Shown in pieces: positions 1-8,329 of a DNA stretch of 64,000 bases. The stretch comes from Microbacterium lacus (GTDB taxonomy: Bacteria; Actinomycetota; Actinomycetes; Actinomycetales; Microbacteriaceae). Both the position numbers and the translations under genes were made by a program. The stretch is from positions 434,001-498,000 of the forward strand of contig NZ_BAAAPK010000001.1 in assembly GCF_039531105.1 (NCBI RefSeq), read 5' to 3'. Each line of letters opens with the position of its first letter. Position 1 is the stretch's first letter. The notes below the pieces were generated by a model, which ran no database searches, was not told where the DNA came from, and saw nothing but the letters and a program-made list of their open reading frames with translations.

Positions 1-253
1 TGTCCCGACTCCGGTCGCGCGCGTCCTCCGATGGGCGGGCGGGGTCGGCGGCTGGCTGCTCCTGGGCGCCCTGCCCGGCCCGTGGGCACTGCTCGCGTCG
101 GCGTTCGCGCTGACGAGCCTCGTGCTCGTGTTCGCCACCGCACGCGGACGCGGGATGCCCGGCATCCTGAGCGGGATGCGCGTCGAAGACGCGCGAGATC
201 CCGGCACGACGGCGGTGCCGGCCGCGCCCGAGAGCGGGTCCCGCCGCCCCTAG
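1..253 (+). CDS. C-terminal end of a probable RDD-family membrane protein (5' end outside window)
   Basis: The reading frame is open from base 2 to a TAG at 251-253, so only the last 83 residues are visible. They contain a hydrophobic stretch rich in Leu, Ala and Gly. A basic segment follows, GRGMPGILSGMRVED, which resembles the C-terminal end of RDD membrane domains (Arg-rich, then a D/G-L-x-G-T-x-V type ending). The last 20 or so residues are a low-complexity Ala/Pro tail. The gene is convergent with the amidohydrolase, and the two stop codons overlap (250-253). RDD membership is a pattern-based guess from a short fragment. Confidence 0.45.
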   Translation, partial: VPTPVARVLRWAGGVGGWLLLGALPGPWALLASAFALTSLVLVFATARGRGMPGILSGMRVEDARDPGTTAVPAAPESGSRRP

Positions 254-1464
254 CCGAGGAACTCGCGGGCGGCGACGACGAGGGCGTCCACGCCGCGCTC
301 GAGCGTGGGGTGGATCACCGGAGCGAAGAACGGCGAGTGGTTCGTCGGGATGTCGCGGTCGATCGTGCCGCCCGCCTTCGCGGCGGCGAAGGTCTGCGGG
401 TCCACCCCGCCCCAGAACCAGAAGACGAGCGGGACGCCGGCTTCGCGGGCGAACCACGACACGTCTTCGCTGCCGGTGAACATGCCGGGGTCGATCACCG
501 TGCCCTCGCCGAACGCGTTGTCGAACGCGAGCGTGAGCCGAGCGGTCGCGTGGACGTCGTTGATCGTCGGGGGCAGGGAGTGGTCGACAGCGATCACCGG
601 CTCCTCCTCGGCGCCCGAGGCCTGCGCTTCGGCGCGGACGACGCGCTCCACCTTCTCCAGCACCCGTGCGCGGGCCTCATCGTCGGGGTAGCGCAGGCTC
701 AGCTCGAGCTTCGCCTCGGCCGGGATGATGTTGTTCTTCAGTCCCGCGTGGATCGAGCCGACCGTGACGACCGCGACGTCGCGGGGGTCCACCTCGCGCG
801 AAACGATCGTCTGCAGCCGCATCACGGTGGCGGCAGCCATCACGACCGGGTCGATCGTGGAGTGCGGGCGCGAGCCGTGGCCGCCGCGACCCAGCAGGGT
901 GACGGTCAGGCCGTCGGATGCCGCCATCTGCGTGCCCGGACGCACCCCGATCGTTCCGGCGGGGAGCGGTGTGACGTGCTGCCCGAGGACGATGTCCGGT
1001 CGCGGGAAGCGGTCGAGCACACCGTCGGCGATCATGGCCTGCGATCCGGCGCCGTACTCCTCGGCGGGCTGGAAGACCGCGACGATCGTGCCGGACCACT
1101 CGTCCGTGGTGGCGACCAGTCGCTCGAGGGCACCGATCAGGGACGTCACGTGCAGGTCGTGACCGCACGCGTGCATGACCGGCACGTCGTTGCCGGCCGG
1201 GTCGGTGCCGCGCGCGGTACTGGCGTACTCGAGCCCGGTGAGCTCCTTGACCGGCAGTGCGTCCATGTCGGCCCGCAGCCAGACGACCGGTCCGTCGCCG
1301 TTGCGGATGACCGCCGCGATGCCCGTCTTGCCGATGCCCTCTTCGTACTCGATGCCCAGTCGATCCAGGTGCGCAGTCACGACACCCGCGGTGCGGGTCT
1401 CCTGGAAGGACAGCTCGGGATGCCGGTGCAGATCGATGTAGAGCGCTTCGAGGTCGATGGTCAT
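250..1464 (-). CDS. M20-family amidohydrolase (hippurate hydrolase / N-acyl amino acid deacylase type)
   Basis: A 404-residue cytosolic metallo-amidohydrolase of the M20D group, which cleaves N-acyl amino acids or similar amides. Visible family marks are HACGHD at residues 98-103 (metal ligands), FQPAEEYGAG at 131-140 (catalytic Glu) and GQH at 161-163, with FTGSEDVSWF near the C-terminus. I chose the ATG at 1464 because the N-terminus then reads like the family (IDLHRHPELSFQE). The longer upstream frame is compositionally a shadow of the LacI gene. It lies 31 bp downstream of the LacI gene on the same strand and could be co-transcribed with it. The natural substrate cannot be read from sequence. 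Confidence 0.88.
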   Translation of the reverse strand: MTIDLEALYIDLHRHPELSFQETRTAGVVTAHLDRLGIEYEEGIGKTGIAAVIRNGDGPVVWLRADMDALPVKELTGLEYASTARGTDPAGNDVPVMHACGHDLHVTSLIGALERLVATTDEWSGTIVAVFQPAEEYGAGSQAMIADGVLDRFPRPDIVLGQHVTPLPAGTIGVRPGTQMAASDGLTVTLLGRGGHGSRPHSTIDPVVMAAATVMRLQTIVSREVDPRDVAVVTVGSIHAGLKNNIIPAEAKLELSLRYPDDEARARVLEKVERVVRAEAQASGAEEEPVIAVDHSLPPTINDVHATARLTLAFDNAFGEGTVIDPGMFTGSEDVSWFAREAGVPLVFWFWGGVDPQTFAAAKAGGTIDRDIPTNHSPFFAPVIHPTLERGVDALVVAAREFLG

Positions 1465-1495
1465 GGCGTCGAGCCTAGCCGCGCGCCCTTCCGGC

Positions 1496-2515
1496 TCAGC
1501 GGTCCAATCGAGCCGTCGTGCCTCTGACGATGAGCTCGTACGGCAAGTGCCGCGGCTCCTCGGTCGGGCTCCCGGCCGCGGCGGCCTCGAGTTCGTCGAG
1601 GATCGCGTCGGCGGCGCGCTCGCCCTGCCCGTGCGGGAACTGGTCGACCGTGGTGAGGCGGAAGAACTCGCCGAGCTCGTGGCCGTCGATCCCGACGACG
1701 GAGAGGTCCTCGGGGACGCGATACCCGAGTTCACGGGCGGCGAGCAGCGCACCGATCGCCATCTCGTCGGACGCCGCGAAGATCGCGGTGGGGTGCTCGC
1801 CCGGTCGGCCGAGCAGCTGCTTGGCGGCGCGGAATCCGCCCTCGATCGTGAAGTCGGCGGGCTCGTACAGCGAGGGGCGGGGCGGGATGCCGGCATCCCG
1901 CAGCGCCTGCTCGAACCCGAGTCGACGATGGGTGGGGATGTGGAAGTCGATGTCGAACTCCGGGCTCGCGCCGATGTGCGCGATCTCGCGATGGCCGAGC
2001 CCGATCAGGTGCTCGGTGGCCAGCCGCGCGACCGCGACGTCGTCGACCGTGAGGGTCGTCAGCCGCGGATTCGGACCGCCGATCGCGATGACGGGCAGGT
2101 CGAGCTCGCGCAGGCGCTCGGTCTCCTCGTCGCCGAGCTCGATCGAGATCGCGATCACGCCGTCCACCCGCTGCCGGCGCAGGAACGTCTCGAACACGTC
2201 CCGCCGCTGCTCGCGGTCGGCGGTCAGGTTGTACAGCGTGATGTCGTAGCCGCGGCGCATGAGCGCGGAGGCCGTGCCGCTGAGGACCGTGCTGAAGAAC
2301 CACCGGTCCAGGAACGGCACGAGCACCCCGATGTTGCGGGTCCGCCCGGAGGCCAGGCTCGATGCGGACGAGGACACGACGTAGCCGAGCGACTTCGCCG
2401 CGCTCTCGACGCGGGCGCGCGTCGCGACCGAGACGTGACCGCGGCCGCTCAGGGCGCGGGAGACGGTGGCCGTCGAGACGCCCGCCGTGCGCGCGACCTC
2501 ATCGATGCTGACCAC
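1496..2515 (-). CDS. LacI-family transcriptional regulator, probably of the adjacent alpha-glucosidase
   Basis: A 339-residue LacI/GalR regulator. The N-terminal helix-turn-helix spans about residues 3-22 (IDEVARTAGVSTATVSRAL) and includes the ATVSRAL recognition helix. A periplasmic-binding-protein-like sugar-sensing domain follows, with the typical AIFAASDEMAIGAL and VPEDLSVVGIDG segments. It begins 22 bp after the alpha-glucosidase stop codon on the same strand, so the two genes probably form one operon read from the promoter that carries the operator at 4240-4253. That arrangement implies autoregulation by an alpha-glucoside-responsive repressor. The regulatory target is inferred from position and operator type. 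Confidence 0.92.
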   Translation of the reverse strand: MVSIDEVARTAGVSTATVSRALSGRGHVSVATRARVESAAKSLGYVVSSSASSLASGRTRNIGVLVPFLDRWFFSTVLSGTASALMRRGYDITLYNLTADREQRRDVFETFLRRQRVDGVIAISIELGDEETERLRELDLPVIAIGGPNPRLTTLTVDDVAVARLATEHLIGLGHREIAHIGASPEFDIDFHIPTHRRLGFEQALRDAGIPPRPSLYEPADFTIEGGFRAAKQLLGRPGEHPTAIFAASDEMAIGALLAARELGYRVPEDLSVVGIDGHELGEFFRLTTVDQFPHGQGERAADAILDELEAAAAGSPTEEPRHLPYELIVRGTTARLDR

Positions 2516-2537
2516 GTCGTCCCCCTCTCCCGGCCGC

Positions 2538-4226
2538 TCAGCTCTCGGCCGAGACGAGCCAGATCGCCGTGTCGGCCGGCAGTGCGCCGTCGGTGAGCTC
2601 CCCGCTCGCCGCGATCACGGTACCGCGCGGCAGCCCGATCGCCTCGGAACCGGTGTTCGCGATCACCGTCACGTCGCCGTTGCGGAAGGCCAGGACGTGC
2701 GCGGGGTACCCGTCGACCCACTCGAGGGTGCCGGCGCCGAGCCGGTGCTCGCGACGCGCCGCAAGCAGCGCCCGGTACAGGGACAGTGTCGAGGACGGGT
2801 CGTCCACCTGCAGGTCGCGCGCGAGAACACCCCACGACGCCGGCTGCGGCAGCCATGACTCGCCGGTCGGGCTGAACCCGTACGCCGGAGCCTGCGAGTT
2901 CCACGGCACCGGGACGCGGCATCCGTCTCGCCCGTACCGTTCGCCGGCGGTGCGGAACCACGTCGGGTCCTGACGTGCGGCGTCGGGGAGGTCGACGGCC
3001 TCAGGAAGGCCGAGCTCCTCGCCCTGGAAGATGTAGGCCGAACCGGGCAGCGCGAGCATGACGCTGGAGGCGGCACGCGCGCGGCGCAGCCCGACGTCCG
3101 CGATCGGCTTGCCCGGTGAGCGGGGTCCGATGCCGTGACCCTGCGGGTTCTCCGCGGTCAGCGCGAGGCGCGACGCGTGGCGGACGACGTCGTGGTTGGA
3201 GAGCACCCACGTGGTCGGGGCACCGACGGCGGAGTACGCGCGCAGCGACTCGGCGATCACGGGGCGCAGGGCCTCGGCATCCCACGCCGTCTCGAGGTAG
3301 GGGAAGTTGAACGCCTGGTGCATCTCGTCCGGACGCACCCACAGCGCGGTCTCGTCCGCGGTCGGGCGCCACGCTTCGGCGCAGAGCGCACGGTCGCCCG
3401 CGTACTCCTCCAGCAGCACGTGCCAGTCGCGGTACACGTCGTGCACGGCCGGCTGCCCCCAGTACGGCACATCGCGCTCGCCGCCGCCCATCGAGTCGGC
3501 GTCCGCCGGCGGCACGTAGTCGGGCAGTCCGGGCTTCTTGATCAGGCCGTGGGCGACGTCGACGCGGAACCCGTCGACTCCGCGGTCGAGCCAGAAGCGG
3601 AGGATGCGGCGGAACTCCTCGCGCACCTCTTCGTTGGACCAGTCGAAGTCGGGCTGGGACGTGTCGAACAGGTGCAGGTACCACTGGCCCGGCGTCCCGT
3701 CGGCTTCCGTCACGCGCGTCCACGCGGGTCCGCCGAACACCGACTCCCAGTTGTTCGGGGGCAGCTCGCCGCTCTCGCCCGTTCCGTCGCGGAACATGTA
3801 GCGGGCGCGCTCGGCGCTGCCGGGCGCGGCGGCGAGGGCCTGCTGGAACCACTCGTGCTGGTCGGACGAGTGGTTCGGGACGAGGTCGACGATGATGCGG
3901 ATGCCGCGCTCGTGCGCCGCGTGGAGCATGGTGTCGAAGTCAGACAGTGTGCCGAACAGCGGGTCGACGTCGCAGTAGTCGGCGACGTCGTAGCCGGCGT
4001 CCTTCTGCGGAGAGCGCTGGAACGGGCTGAGCCACACGGCGTCCACGCCGAGCTGGACGAGATCGTCCAGGTGGGCGGTGACGCCGGGCAGGTCGCCGAT
4101 GCCGTCACCGGTGCTGTCGGCGAAGGACCGCGGATAGATCTGGTAGATCACGGCGGAACGCCACCACTCGGCTCCCGGTCGGGAGGTCAGGGCGAACGGG
4201 TGCTCGGCGATGTGGGGGGAGGACAT
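2538..4226 (-). CDS. GH13 alpha-glucosidase (oligo-1,6-glucosidase type)
   Basis: A 562-residue cytosolic GH13 enzyme that hydrolyses alpha-glucosidic bonds of short oligosaccharides. Marks include the VYQIYPRSFAD-like opening (IYQIYPRSFADSTGDGIGD), the nucleophile Asp223 in DGFRVDVAH, the acid/base Glu284 in CAEAW, and Asp346 in SNHDVVRH. There is no signal peptide. I prefer the ATG at 4226 to the one 36 bp upstream, because a TATTCT -10 box on the minus strand (plus positions 4233-4238) ends 6 nt before it and the longer start would include that promoter and the operator. It is paralogous to the enzyme at 55518-57206. Exact substrate (maltose, isomaltose, trehalose or sucrose) is undetermined. 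Confidence 0.93.
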   Translation of the reverse strand: MSSPHIAEHPFALTSRPGAEWWRSAVIYQIYPRSFADSTGDGIGDLPGVTAHLDDLVQLGVDAVWLSPFQRSPQKDAGYDVADYCDVDPLFGTLSDFDTMLHAAHERGIRIIVDLVPNHSSDQHEWFQQALAAAPGSAERARYMFRDGTGESGELPPNNWESVFGGPAWTRVTEADGTPGQWYLHLFDTSQPDFDWSNEEVREEFRRILRFWLDRGVDGFRVDVAHGLIKKPGLPDYVPPADADSMGGGERDVPYWGQPAVHDVYRDWHVLLEEYAGDRALCAEAWRPTADETALWVRPDEMHQAFNFPYLETAWDAEALRPVIAESLRAYSAVGAPTTWVLSNHDVVRHASRLALTAENPQGHGIGPRSPGKPIADVGLRRARAASSVMLALPGSAYIFQGEELGLPEAVDLPDAARQDPTWFRTAGERYGRDGCRVPVPWNSQAPAYGFSPTGESWLPQPASWGVLARDLQVDDPSSTLSLYRALLAARREHRLGAGTLEWVDGYPAHVLAFRNGDVTVIANTGSEAIGLPRGTVIAASGELTDGALPADTAIWLVSAES

Positions 4227-4239
4227 CGCTCCAGAATAG

Positions 4240-4253
4240 TGGAAGCGCTTGCA
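4240..4253. promoter_or_regulatory. LacI-type operator between the divergent alpha-glucosidase and apt genes
   Basis: The sequence TGGAAGCGCTTGCA has a perfect AAGCGCTT core, the classic LacI/GalR half-site arrangement with a central CG. It sits directly upstream of the minus-strand TATTCT box (4233-4238) of the alpha-glucosidase. It is also about 15 bp upstream of the TAGGGT box (4268-4273) of apt, so it could influence both promoters. The LacI gene at the end of the alpha-glucosidase operon is the obvious ligand-responsive binder; this is inferred. Confidence 0.75.
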
Positions 4254-4279
4254 TAACCCCACGCGGCTAGGGTGGGCGG

Positions 4280-4801
4280 GTGCCTTCCGCCGATGCCCTC
4301 GCCCACGCCGAATCGCTCATCCGCACCGTGCCGGACTACCCCGAGCCCGGCGTGCTCTTCCGCGACATCACGCCGCTCCTGGCCGACGCGGGGGCGCTGC
4401 GCGCCGTGATCGACGCGCTGATCGAGCCCTTCGACGGCGGCTTCGATGTCGTCGCCGGTGTCGAGGCGCGCGGCTTCCTGCTGGCGGGGGCTGCGGCGAC
4501 GGTCGCGGGCGTGGGCATGGTTCCGGTGCGCAAGGCGGGCAAGCTGCCGAGGCCTGCGGCATCCGTTTCGTACGCCCTGGAGTACGCCCGCGCGACGATC
4601 GAGGTGCACGACGACCTCGCGCCCGGTACGCGCGTGCTGCTCGTGGACGACGTGCTCGCCACCGGCGGCACCCTGGCCGCCGCGCACGAGCTGTTCGCCG
4701 AGCTCGGCGTCGTCGTGGTGGGCACCGCGGTGCTCATGGAGCTCGAAGCGCTCGGCGGCCGCGCGCTCGTGCACGACGTGCACACGGTCTTCACCGCCTG
4801 A
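4280..4801 (+). CDS. apt: adenine phosphoribosyltransferase
   Basis: A 173-residue type I phosphoribosyltransferase that converts adenine plus PRPP to AMP in purine salvage. The N-terminal PDYPEPGVLFRDITPLL segment is typical of Apt. The PRPP-binding loop is VLLVDDVLATGGT at residues 119-131, and VAGVEARGFLLAG is the conserved core strand-loop. The GTG start at 4280 lies 6 nt after a TAGGGT -10 box (4268-4273), so the mRNA is probably leaderless. It is divergent from the alpha-glucosidase and convergent with guanine deaminase. Length and motifs match the family fully. Confidence 0.95.
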   Translation: MPSADALAHAESLIRTVPDYPEPGVLFRDITPLLADAGALRAVIDALIEPFDGGFDVVAGVEARGFLLAGAAATVAGVGMVPVRKAGKLPRPAASVSYALEYARATIEVHDDLAPGTRVLLVDDVLATGGTLAAAHELFAELGVVVVGTAVLMELEALGGRALVHDVHTVFTA

Positions 4802-4867
4802 CGCGTCGACGGCTCAGAACACCTGCTGGATCGCCGCGGGCACCGCACCGGACCGGCCGAGCCGGAA

Positions 4868-4931
4868 CAGGAGTTTCGGTGGCAACAAGATGATCGGGCC
4901 GCAGAGTCACCTGTGTCCGCCGAAACTCCTG
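4868..4931. repeat. intergenic hairpin repeat, family B copy 1
   Basis: A 15-nt left arm CAGGAGTTTCGGTGG (4868-4882) pairs with CCGCCGAAACTCCTG (4917-4931) with one mismatch around a 34-nt centre. It lies between the convergent apt and guanine deaminase genes. Its ends closely match a second copy at 63232-63295. There is no uridine run, so if it acts as a terminator it is not a canonical one. Confidence 0.8.
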
Positions 4932-4933
4932 AT

Positions 4934-4998
4934 CTCGGTCGGGCCAGGCGGGGTGGGGACCTCGGTCAGGCGGGGTGGGGACCTCGGTCAGGCGGGAT
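4934..4998. repeat. 22-bp tandem repeat running into the 3' end of the guanine deaminase gene
   Basis: The unit CTCGGTCAGGCGGGGTGGGG plus AC (22 bp) occurs once complete at 4961-4982 and once truncated at 4983-4998. A longer variant with a 5-nt insertion precedes it at 4934-4960. The last copy contains the stop codon (4988-4990) and the final codons of the deaminase, so the repeat may have shaped the end of that protein. Confidence 0.85.
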
Positions 4999-6391
4999 CG
5001 GGTGCGGCCACGCGCCGCCCGCGCACGAAGACGCCGGTGATCGCCTGCTCGCGCATGCCCATGAGCAGCGTGAACAGCTCTGAACGGATGCCGCCCGCGC
5101 CCGCGGCCTCGAGCGAGACCGCGAAGCCCGGCTGCGCCGCGGGGTCGATGATCACGAAGTCCGCGTCCTTGCCCGCGTCGAGGTTGCCGAACGCGTCCTC
5201 CTGATCGAGCGCGCGGGCCCCGGCGAGGGTTCCGAGGAACAGCAGCTGTGCGGGGCCGAGGGCGACGGCAGCCTCACCCTCCTCGCTCATGTGCACCTTG
5301 TACGCATCGTTCAGCACACGCGGGATGAGCCATTCGTCCCCGGCGCCGACGTCAGTGCCCATCGCGATCGTGACGCCGGAGGCCGCGGTCCGCCGCCACG
5401 GCATCGTGCCGCTGCCGAGGAAGAGCTGGGAGGTCGGGCAGTGCGCGATCGACGAGCCCGTCTCGGCGAGCCGGTGCAGTTCGCGGTCGGTGCCGTGCAC
5501 GGCGTGCGCAAGGATCGAGCGTCGCCCGAGCAGGCTCTCCCCGCTGGCGGCGGAGCCGGGCAGGCACCGGCCGTCGTACGTGTCGAGGTACGCGTCCACG
5601 TCGTACAGCGCCCGCACCGCCGCGATCTCGCCGTCGCCCGGCCGGTCGTTCTCGTTCAGGTGCGAGTGGAAGTAGACCCCTCGCCCGCGCACGTCCGCGT
5701 ACAGGTCTCCGAGGCGTCCGAGCGTCTCGCGGGTGACCGACAGGCTGAACCGGGGGACGAGGGCGACCTGGGCGAGGGCTCGACGCGGGTCGGATGCCGG
5801 CCCCGCGGCATCCGCTCCGTGCCAGCGCTGGATCTCGTCGGCCGCGAGTCCGATCGCGGCATCCTCGCTCGTGAGGAGCGCCGCGGCGCTGTCCGGACCC
5901 ACCGTCTGGATGCCGCGCCCGCTCACGACCCGCAGGCCGGCATCCAGTGTCCTCGAGAACATCGCGTCCTGCGCCTCGGGGAACGCGGAGCCGAAGACGA
6001 GGGCCGCGGTCGTGCCGGCTGAAACCCGCCGCCGCACGAACTCACGCGCGACGACGTCGGCGAAGGCCGGGTCGGCGAGCCGGGACTCCGCGGGGAACAC
6101 GCAGTGCTCGAGCCATTCCAGCAGCTCTCCGCCGCCGTAGGCGTCGGTCGTGAACGTCTGCGGGTAGTGCACGTGGGTGTCCACGAACCCGGGCAGGAGA
6201 TAGGCGTCGGTGTGCACGACCTCGTCGGCGGCGAGGGATGCCGGCATCCCGCTCCACGGACCGCTGTAGGCGATGCGCCCCTCGGCGTCGACCGCGAGGG
6301 CGCCGTCGCGCTCGGACACGAGTGCGGCGTCCGCGTCCGGCAGCTGCGGCGCCCCGGCGATGTGCACCACGTGTCCTCGATAGACGGTCAC
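4988..6391 (-). CDS. guaD: guanine deaminase
   Basis: A 467-residue amidohydrolase-superfamily enzyme that converts guanine to xanthine, feeding xanthine dehydrogenase. The metal-binding DTHVHYPQ lies at residues 71-78. The YGGGELLEWL segment, FHSHLNEN, and the late MGTDVGAGDEWLIP motif (metal Asp) are characteristic of guanine deaminases. Translation starts at a GTG at 6391 preceded by GAGGAGA. It lies downstream of the uricase gene on the same strand but is separated from it by a 135-bp gap holding a long palindrome, so it may be partly uncoupled. The C-terminal codons overlap the 22-bp tandem repeat. Confidence 0.93.
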   Translation of the reverse strand: MTVYRGHVVHIAGAPQLPDADAALVSERDGALAVDAEGRIAYSGPWSGMPASLAADEVVHTDAYLLPGFVDTHVHYPQTFTTDAYGGGELLEWLEHCVFPAESRLADPAFADVVAREFVRRRVSAGTTAALVFGSAFPEAQDAMFSRTLDAGLRVVSGRGIQTVGPDSAAALLTSEDAAIGLAADEIQRWHGADAAGPASDPRRALAQVALVPRFSLSVTRETLGRLGDLYADVRGRGVYFHSHLNENDRPGDGEIAAVRALYDVDAYLDTYDGRCLPGSAASGESLLGRRSILAHAVHGTDRELHRLAETGSSIAHCPTSQLFLGSGTMPWRRTAASGVTIAMGTDVGAGDEWLIPRVLNDAYKVHMSEEGEAAVALGPAQLLFLGTLAGARALDQEDAFGNLDAGKDADFVIIDPAAQPGFAVSLEAAGAGGIRSELFTLLMGMREQAITGVFVRGRRVAAPDPA

Positions 6392-6427
6392 GATTCTTCT
6401 CCTCAGTTCTTTCCGCTCCCATTTCGC

Positions 6428-6494
6428 TGAGACGACTTCTGCAGGTCGAGACGATGGGTTTCACCCACAGTCTCGACGTGCAGAAGTCGTCTCA
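6428..6494. repeat. 67-bp palindromic repeat, family A copy 1
   Basis: The 25-nt arms begin TGAGACGACTTCTGCA and end GCAGAAGTCGTCTCA, with one mismatch at arm position 17. Inside, two unpaired bases, a 5-bp stem TGGGT/ACCCA and a 3-nt loop complete the structure. The same architecture and most of the sequence recur at 48453-48519. This copy lies between two co-directional genes (uricase upstream, guanine deaminase downstream), unlike the others, which lie between convergent genes. Confidence 0.92.
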
Positions 6495-6526
6495 CGGTAA
6501 AGGGGGAGGCAGCGAGCGAGCGCGGG

Positions 6527-7438
6527 TCAGACGAAAGCGGGCAGATCCCGCCAGGCGTCGGGGGCGGATGCCGCGCCGTCGCGCGTGATCGTGCCCTCGA
6601 TCAGACCATACGGGCGGTCGGCGGCGTAGAACACCTCGCCCGGGTTCTCCAGCCCGAACGGCGTGAAATCGCACAGGAAGTGGTGCTTGTTCGGCATCGC
6701 GAACCGCACCTCGGCGATCTCGGGCCGCGCCTCGATCACCGCCTTCCCCATCGCGAACAGCGTCTGCTGCAACGCGAGCGAGTGCACGGTCGCGAACGTC
6801 GACAGCAGTACAGCGGACACGTCGGCGTACAACGTGTTGTAGTCGATCCCCGCGTCCACCGCTTCGGGCAGGAAGCGCCAGCGGCCCGTGACCGACGTCG
6901 CCATGATGCGGTCATCGGTCTCGACGAGGGTCGTGTACCTGTCGCGGGGGAAGCCGGCGAACTCGCTTCCCGTGGACTTCAGCACAGTCAGGTCTTTCAC
7001 GCCGCCCGTCACGTGCGTCGCCCCGTCCACGACCTGCACGGCCGCGAGCCGGGTGGCCTGCCCGCGCCGCACGAACGAGTGGTCGTGCGGCCGGCCGTCC
7101 ACGATGATCCGCTCCCACTCGTACTGCTCGGCCTGCCAGAGCCCGCCCTCGATCCACTCGAACCCGCTCACGAAGTGGTCGGCGAGGGCGAGCAGGTATT
7201 CCTCGGGCGAGGTCACGCCGTGCTGCTTTGCGAACGCGAACGCGGTGTTCTTCTGCGTGTCGGTCGCGACGACGAGTGCGTTGTCGCCGGTCAGGTAGGA
7301 GTCCACGAGAGCGGCACCGCGCAGTTGGGACGTGACGTTCAGGTCCACGATCTCGTGCCGCGGGGTGTCGCGGTAGATCCGCACGATCCGGTTCTCGGCC
7401 TTGCCGTACTTGTTGGCCCCCAGGCTCACCGACACCAT
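6527..7438 (-). CDS. pucL: urate oxidase (uricase)
   Basis: A 303-residue cofactor-independent uricase that oxidises urate to 5-hydroxyisourate. The family's catalytic Lys is Lys13 in YGKAENR, the Thr is Thr59 in VVATDTQKNT, and the His lies in MPNKHHFLCDF near the C-terminus. The length is normal. It starts 2 bp after the hydroxyisourate hydrolase stop codon, so the three urate-to-allantoin enzymes form one operon in reverse pathway order. Bacterial symbols vary (pucL, uaZ, uox). Confidence 0.96.
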   Translation of the reverse strand: MVSVSLGANKYGKAENRIVRIYRDTPRHEIVDLNVTSQLRGAALVDSYLTGDNALVVATDTQKNTAFAFAKQHGVTSPEEYLLALADHFVSGFEWIEGGLWQAEQYEWERIIVDGRPHDHSFVRRGQATRLAAVQVVDGATHVTGGVKDLTVLKSTGSEFAGFPRDRYTTLVETDDRIMATSVTGRWRFLPEAVDAGIDYNTLYADVSAVLLSTFATVHSLALQQTLFAMGKAVIEARPEIAEVRFAMPNKHHFLCDFTPFGLENPGEVFYAADRPYGLIEGTITRDGAASAPDAWRDLPAFV

Positions 7439-7440
7439 GC

Positions 7441-7764
7441 TCAGCTCCCTCGATACGTCGAATACGCGAACGGACTCAGCAGCAGCGGGACGTGCAGGTG
7501 GCGGCCTGAGGCGTCGACGGTGAAGGTCACGGTCACGAGCGGATAGAAGGTCTCCACGTCGCGCGCCGCGAAGTAGGCGCCGGTACGGAACGCGAGCGTG
7601 TAGTCGCCGGGGGTCAGCGCGTCGGGGCCGATCGCCGCGCGGCCGTCGGCGTCGGTGACCCCGGCGCCCACCGGAAGGCCGCGCGGGTCGGCGAGCTCGA
7701 CCTCGATGCCCACGGCGGGCTGCCCGGTGGCGGCATCCAGCACGTGCGTCGTGAGATGAGTCAT
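7441..7764 (-). CDS. uraH: 5-hydroxyisourate hydrolase (transthyretin-like)
   Basis: A 107-residue transthyretin-related protein that hydrolyses 5-hydroxyisourate to OHCU. The N-terminal LTTHVLDAATGQPA and the C-terminal YRGS tetrapeptide are the diagnostic signatures. Its ATG overlaps the stop codon of the OHCU decarboxylase gene by 4 bp (7761-7764), indicating translational coupling. It is the middle gene of the uraD-uraH-uricase operon. Confidence 0.96.
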   Translation of the reverse strand: MTHLTTHVLDAATGQPAVGIEVELADPRGLPVGAGVTDADGRAAIGPDALTPGDYTLAFRTGAYFAARDVETFYPLVTVTFTVDASGRHLHVPLLLSPFAYSTYRGS

Positions 7765-8282
7765 GGGACGATCCTCTCGCTCAGGTCGTCGGTCACGGAG
7801 GAGCGCAGCCGCAGCAGCGCGATCTCGGCGAGCTGCCCGAGTGCTTCGGCGGCCTCCGACGCCTCGTCTCCCTGGAGCCTCCGGCGCAGCTCCGCGAGGA
7901 GCTGCTCGGGCGTCCGCCCGGCCGCGCGGATCAGGAAGACCCGCCCGAAGCGCTGCTCGTACGCGGTGTTGCCGGCGGCGATCGCGTCCGCGACGGAGGC
8001 GGCGGCATCCGCCATCGACGCCTGCTCGCGACGGGATGCCGCGGCCTCGGCGCCCGGCCCGACCGGGCGCTGGCCGATGCGCGGATGCGCGGCGAGGGCG
8101 GTGTCCAGATCGGTCACCGTCCACTCGTCCGCGAGGTCGGCGGCGTACGCGGTCAGCGCGTCGACGGACCGGTACGGGCGGGCGGCCACGACCGCGTCGA
8201 CCCAGTGCGGTACGGCCGCCCAGACGCGCACGACGGATGCCGCGGCATCCGGATCCGCGCGGTTGAACTCGTCGAGCAGCAT
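7761..8282 (-). CDS. uraD: OHCU decarboxylase
   Basis: A 173-residue 2-oxo-4-hydroxy-4-carboxy-5-ureidoimidazoline decarboxylase that yields (S)-allantoin. The HPRIG motif (AAHPRIGQRP), the FNRADP opening and RFGRVFLIRAAGRT are hallmarks of the family. The ATG at 8282 is preceded by a minus-strand TAGCGT box (plus 8289-8294) with exactly 6 nt between, so this operon seems to have its own leaderless promoter, independent of the upstream regulator gene that ends 47 bp away. Confidence 0.95.
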   Translation of the reverse strand: MLLDEFNRADPDAAASVVRVWAAVPHWVDAVVAARPYRSVDALTAYAADLADEWTVTDLDTALAAHPRIGQRPVGPGAEAAASRREQASMADAAASVADAIAAGNTAYEQRFGRVFLIRAAGRTPEQLLAELRRRLQGDEASEAAEALGQLAEIALLRLRSSVTDDLSERIVP

Positions 8283-8329
8283 GCAGCCACGCTAGCCCGC
8301 GCGCGTTTCGCCGTGATTACGACCGTGGA

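Noticed and set aside
31..1527. Open frame of 498 codons on the plus strand across the amidohydrolase
   Set aside because: Antisense shadow of the M20 gene, with Arg/Asp/Val-rich composition and no motifs.
4227..4262. Longer start of the alpha-glucosidase at 4262
   Set aside because: The extra 12 residues would be encoded by the -10 box and operator; the ATG at 4226 gives the normal N-terminus.
4934..4998. Possible CRISPR-like array
   Set aside because: Units are directly adjacent with no spacers, only two and a half copies, and no cas genes are nearby.
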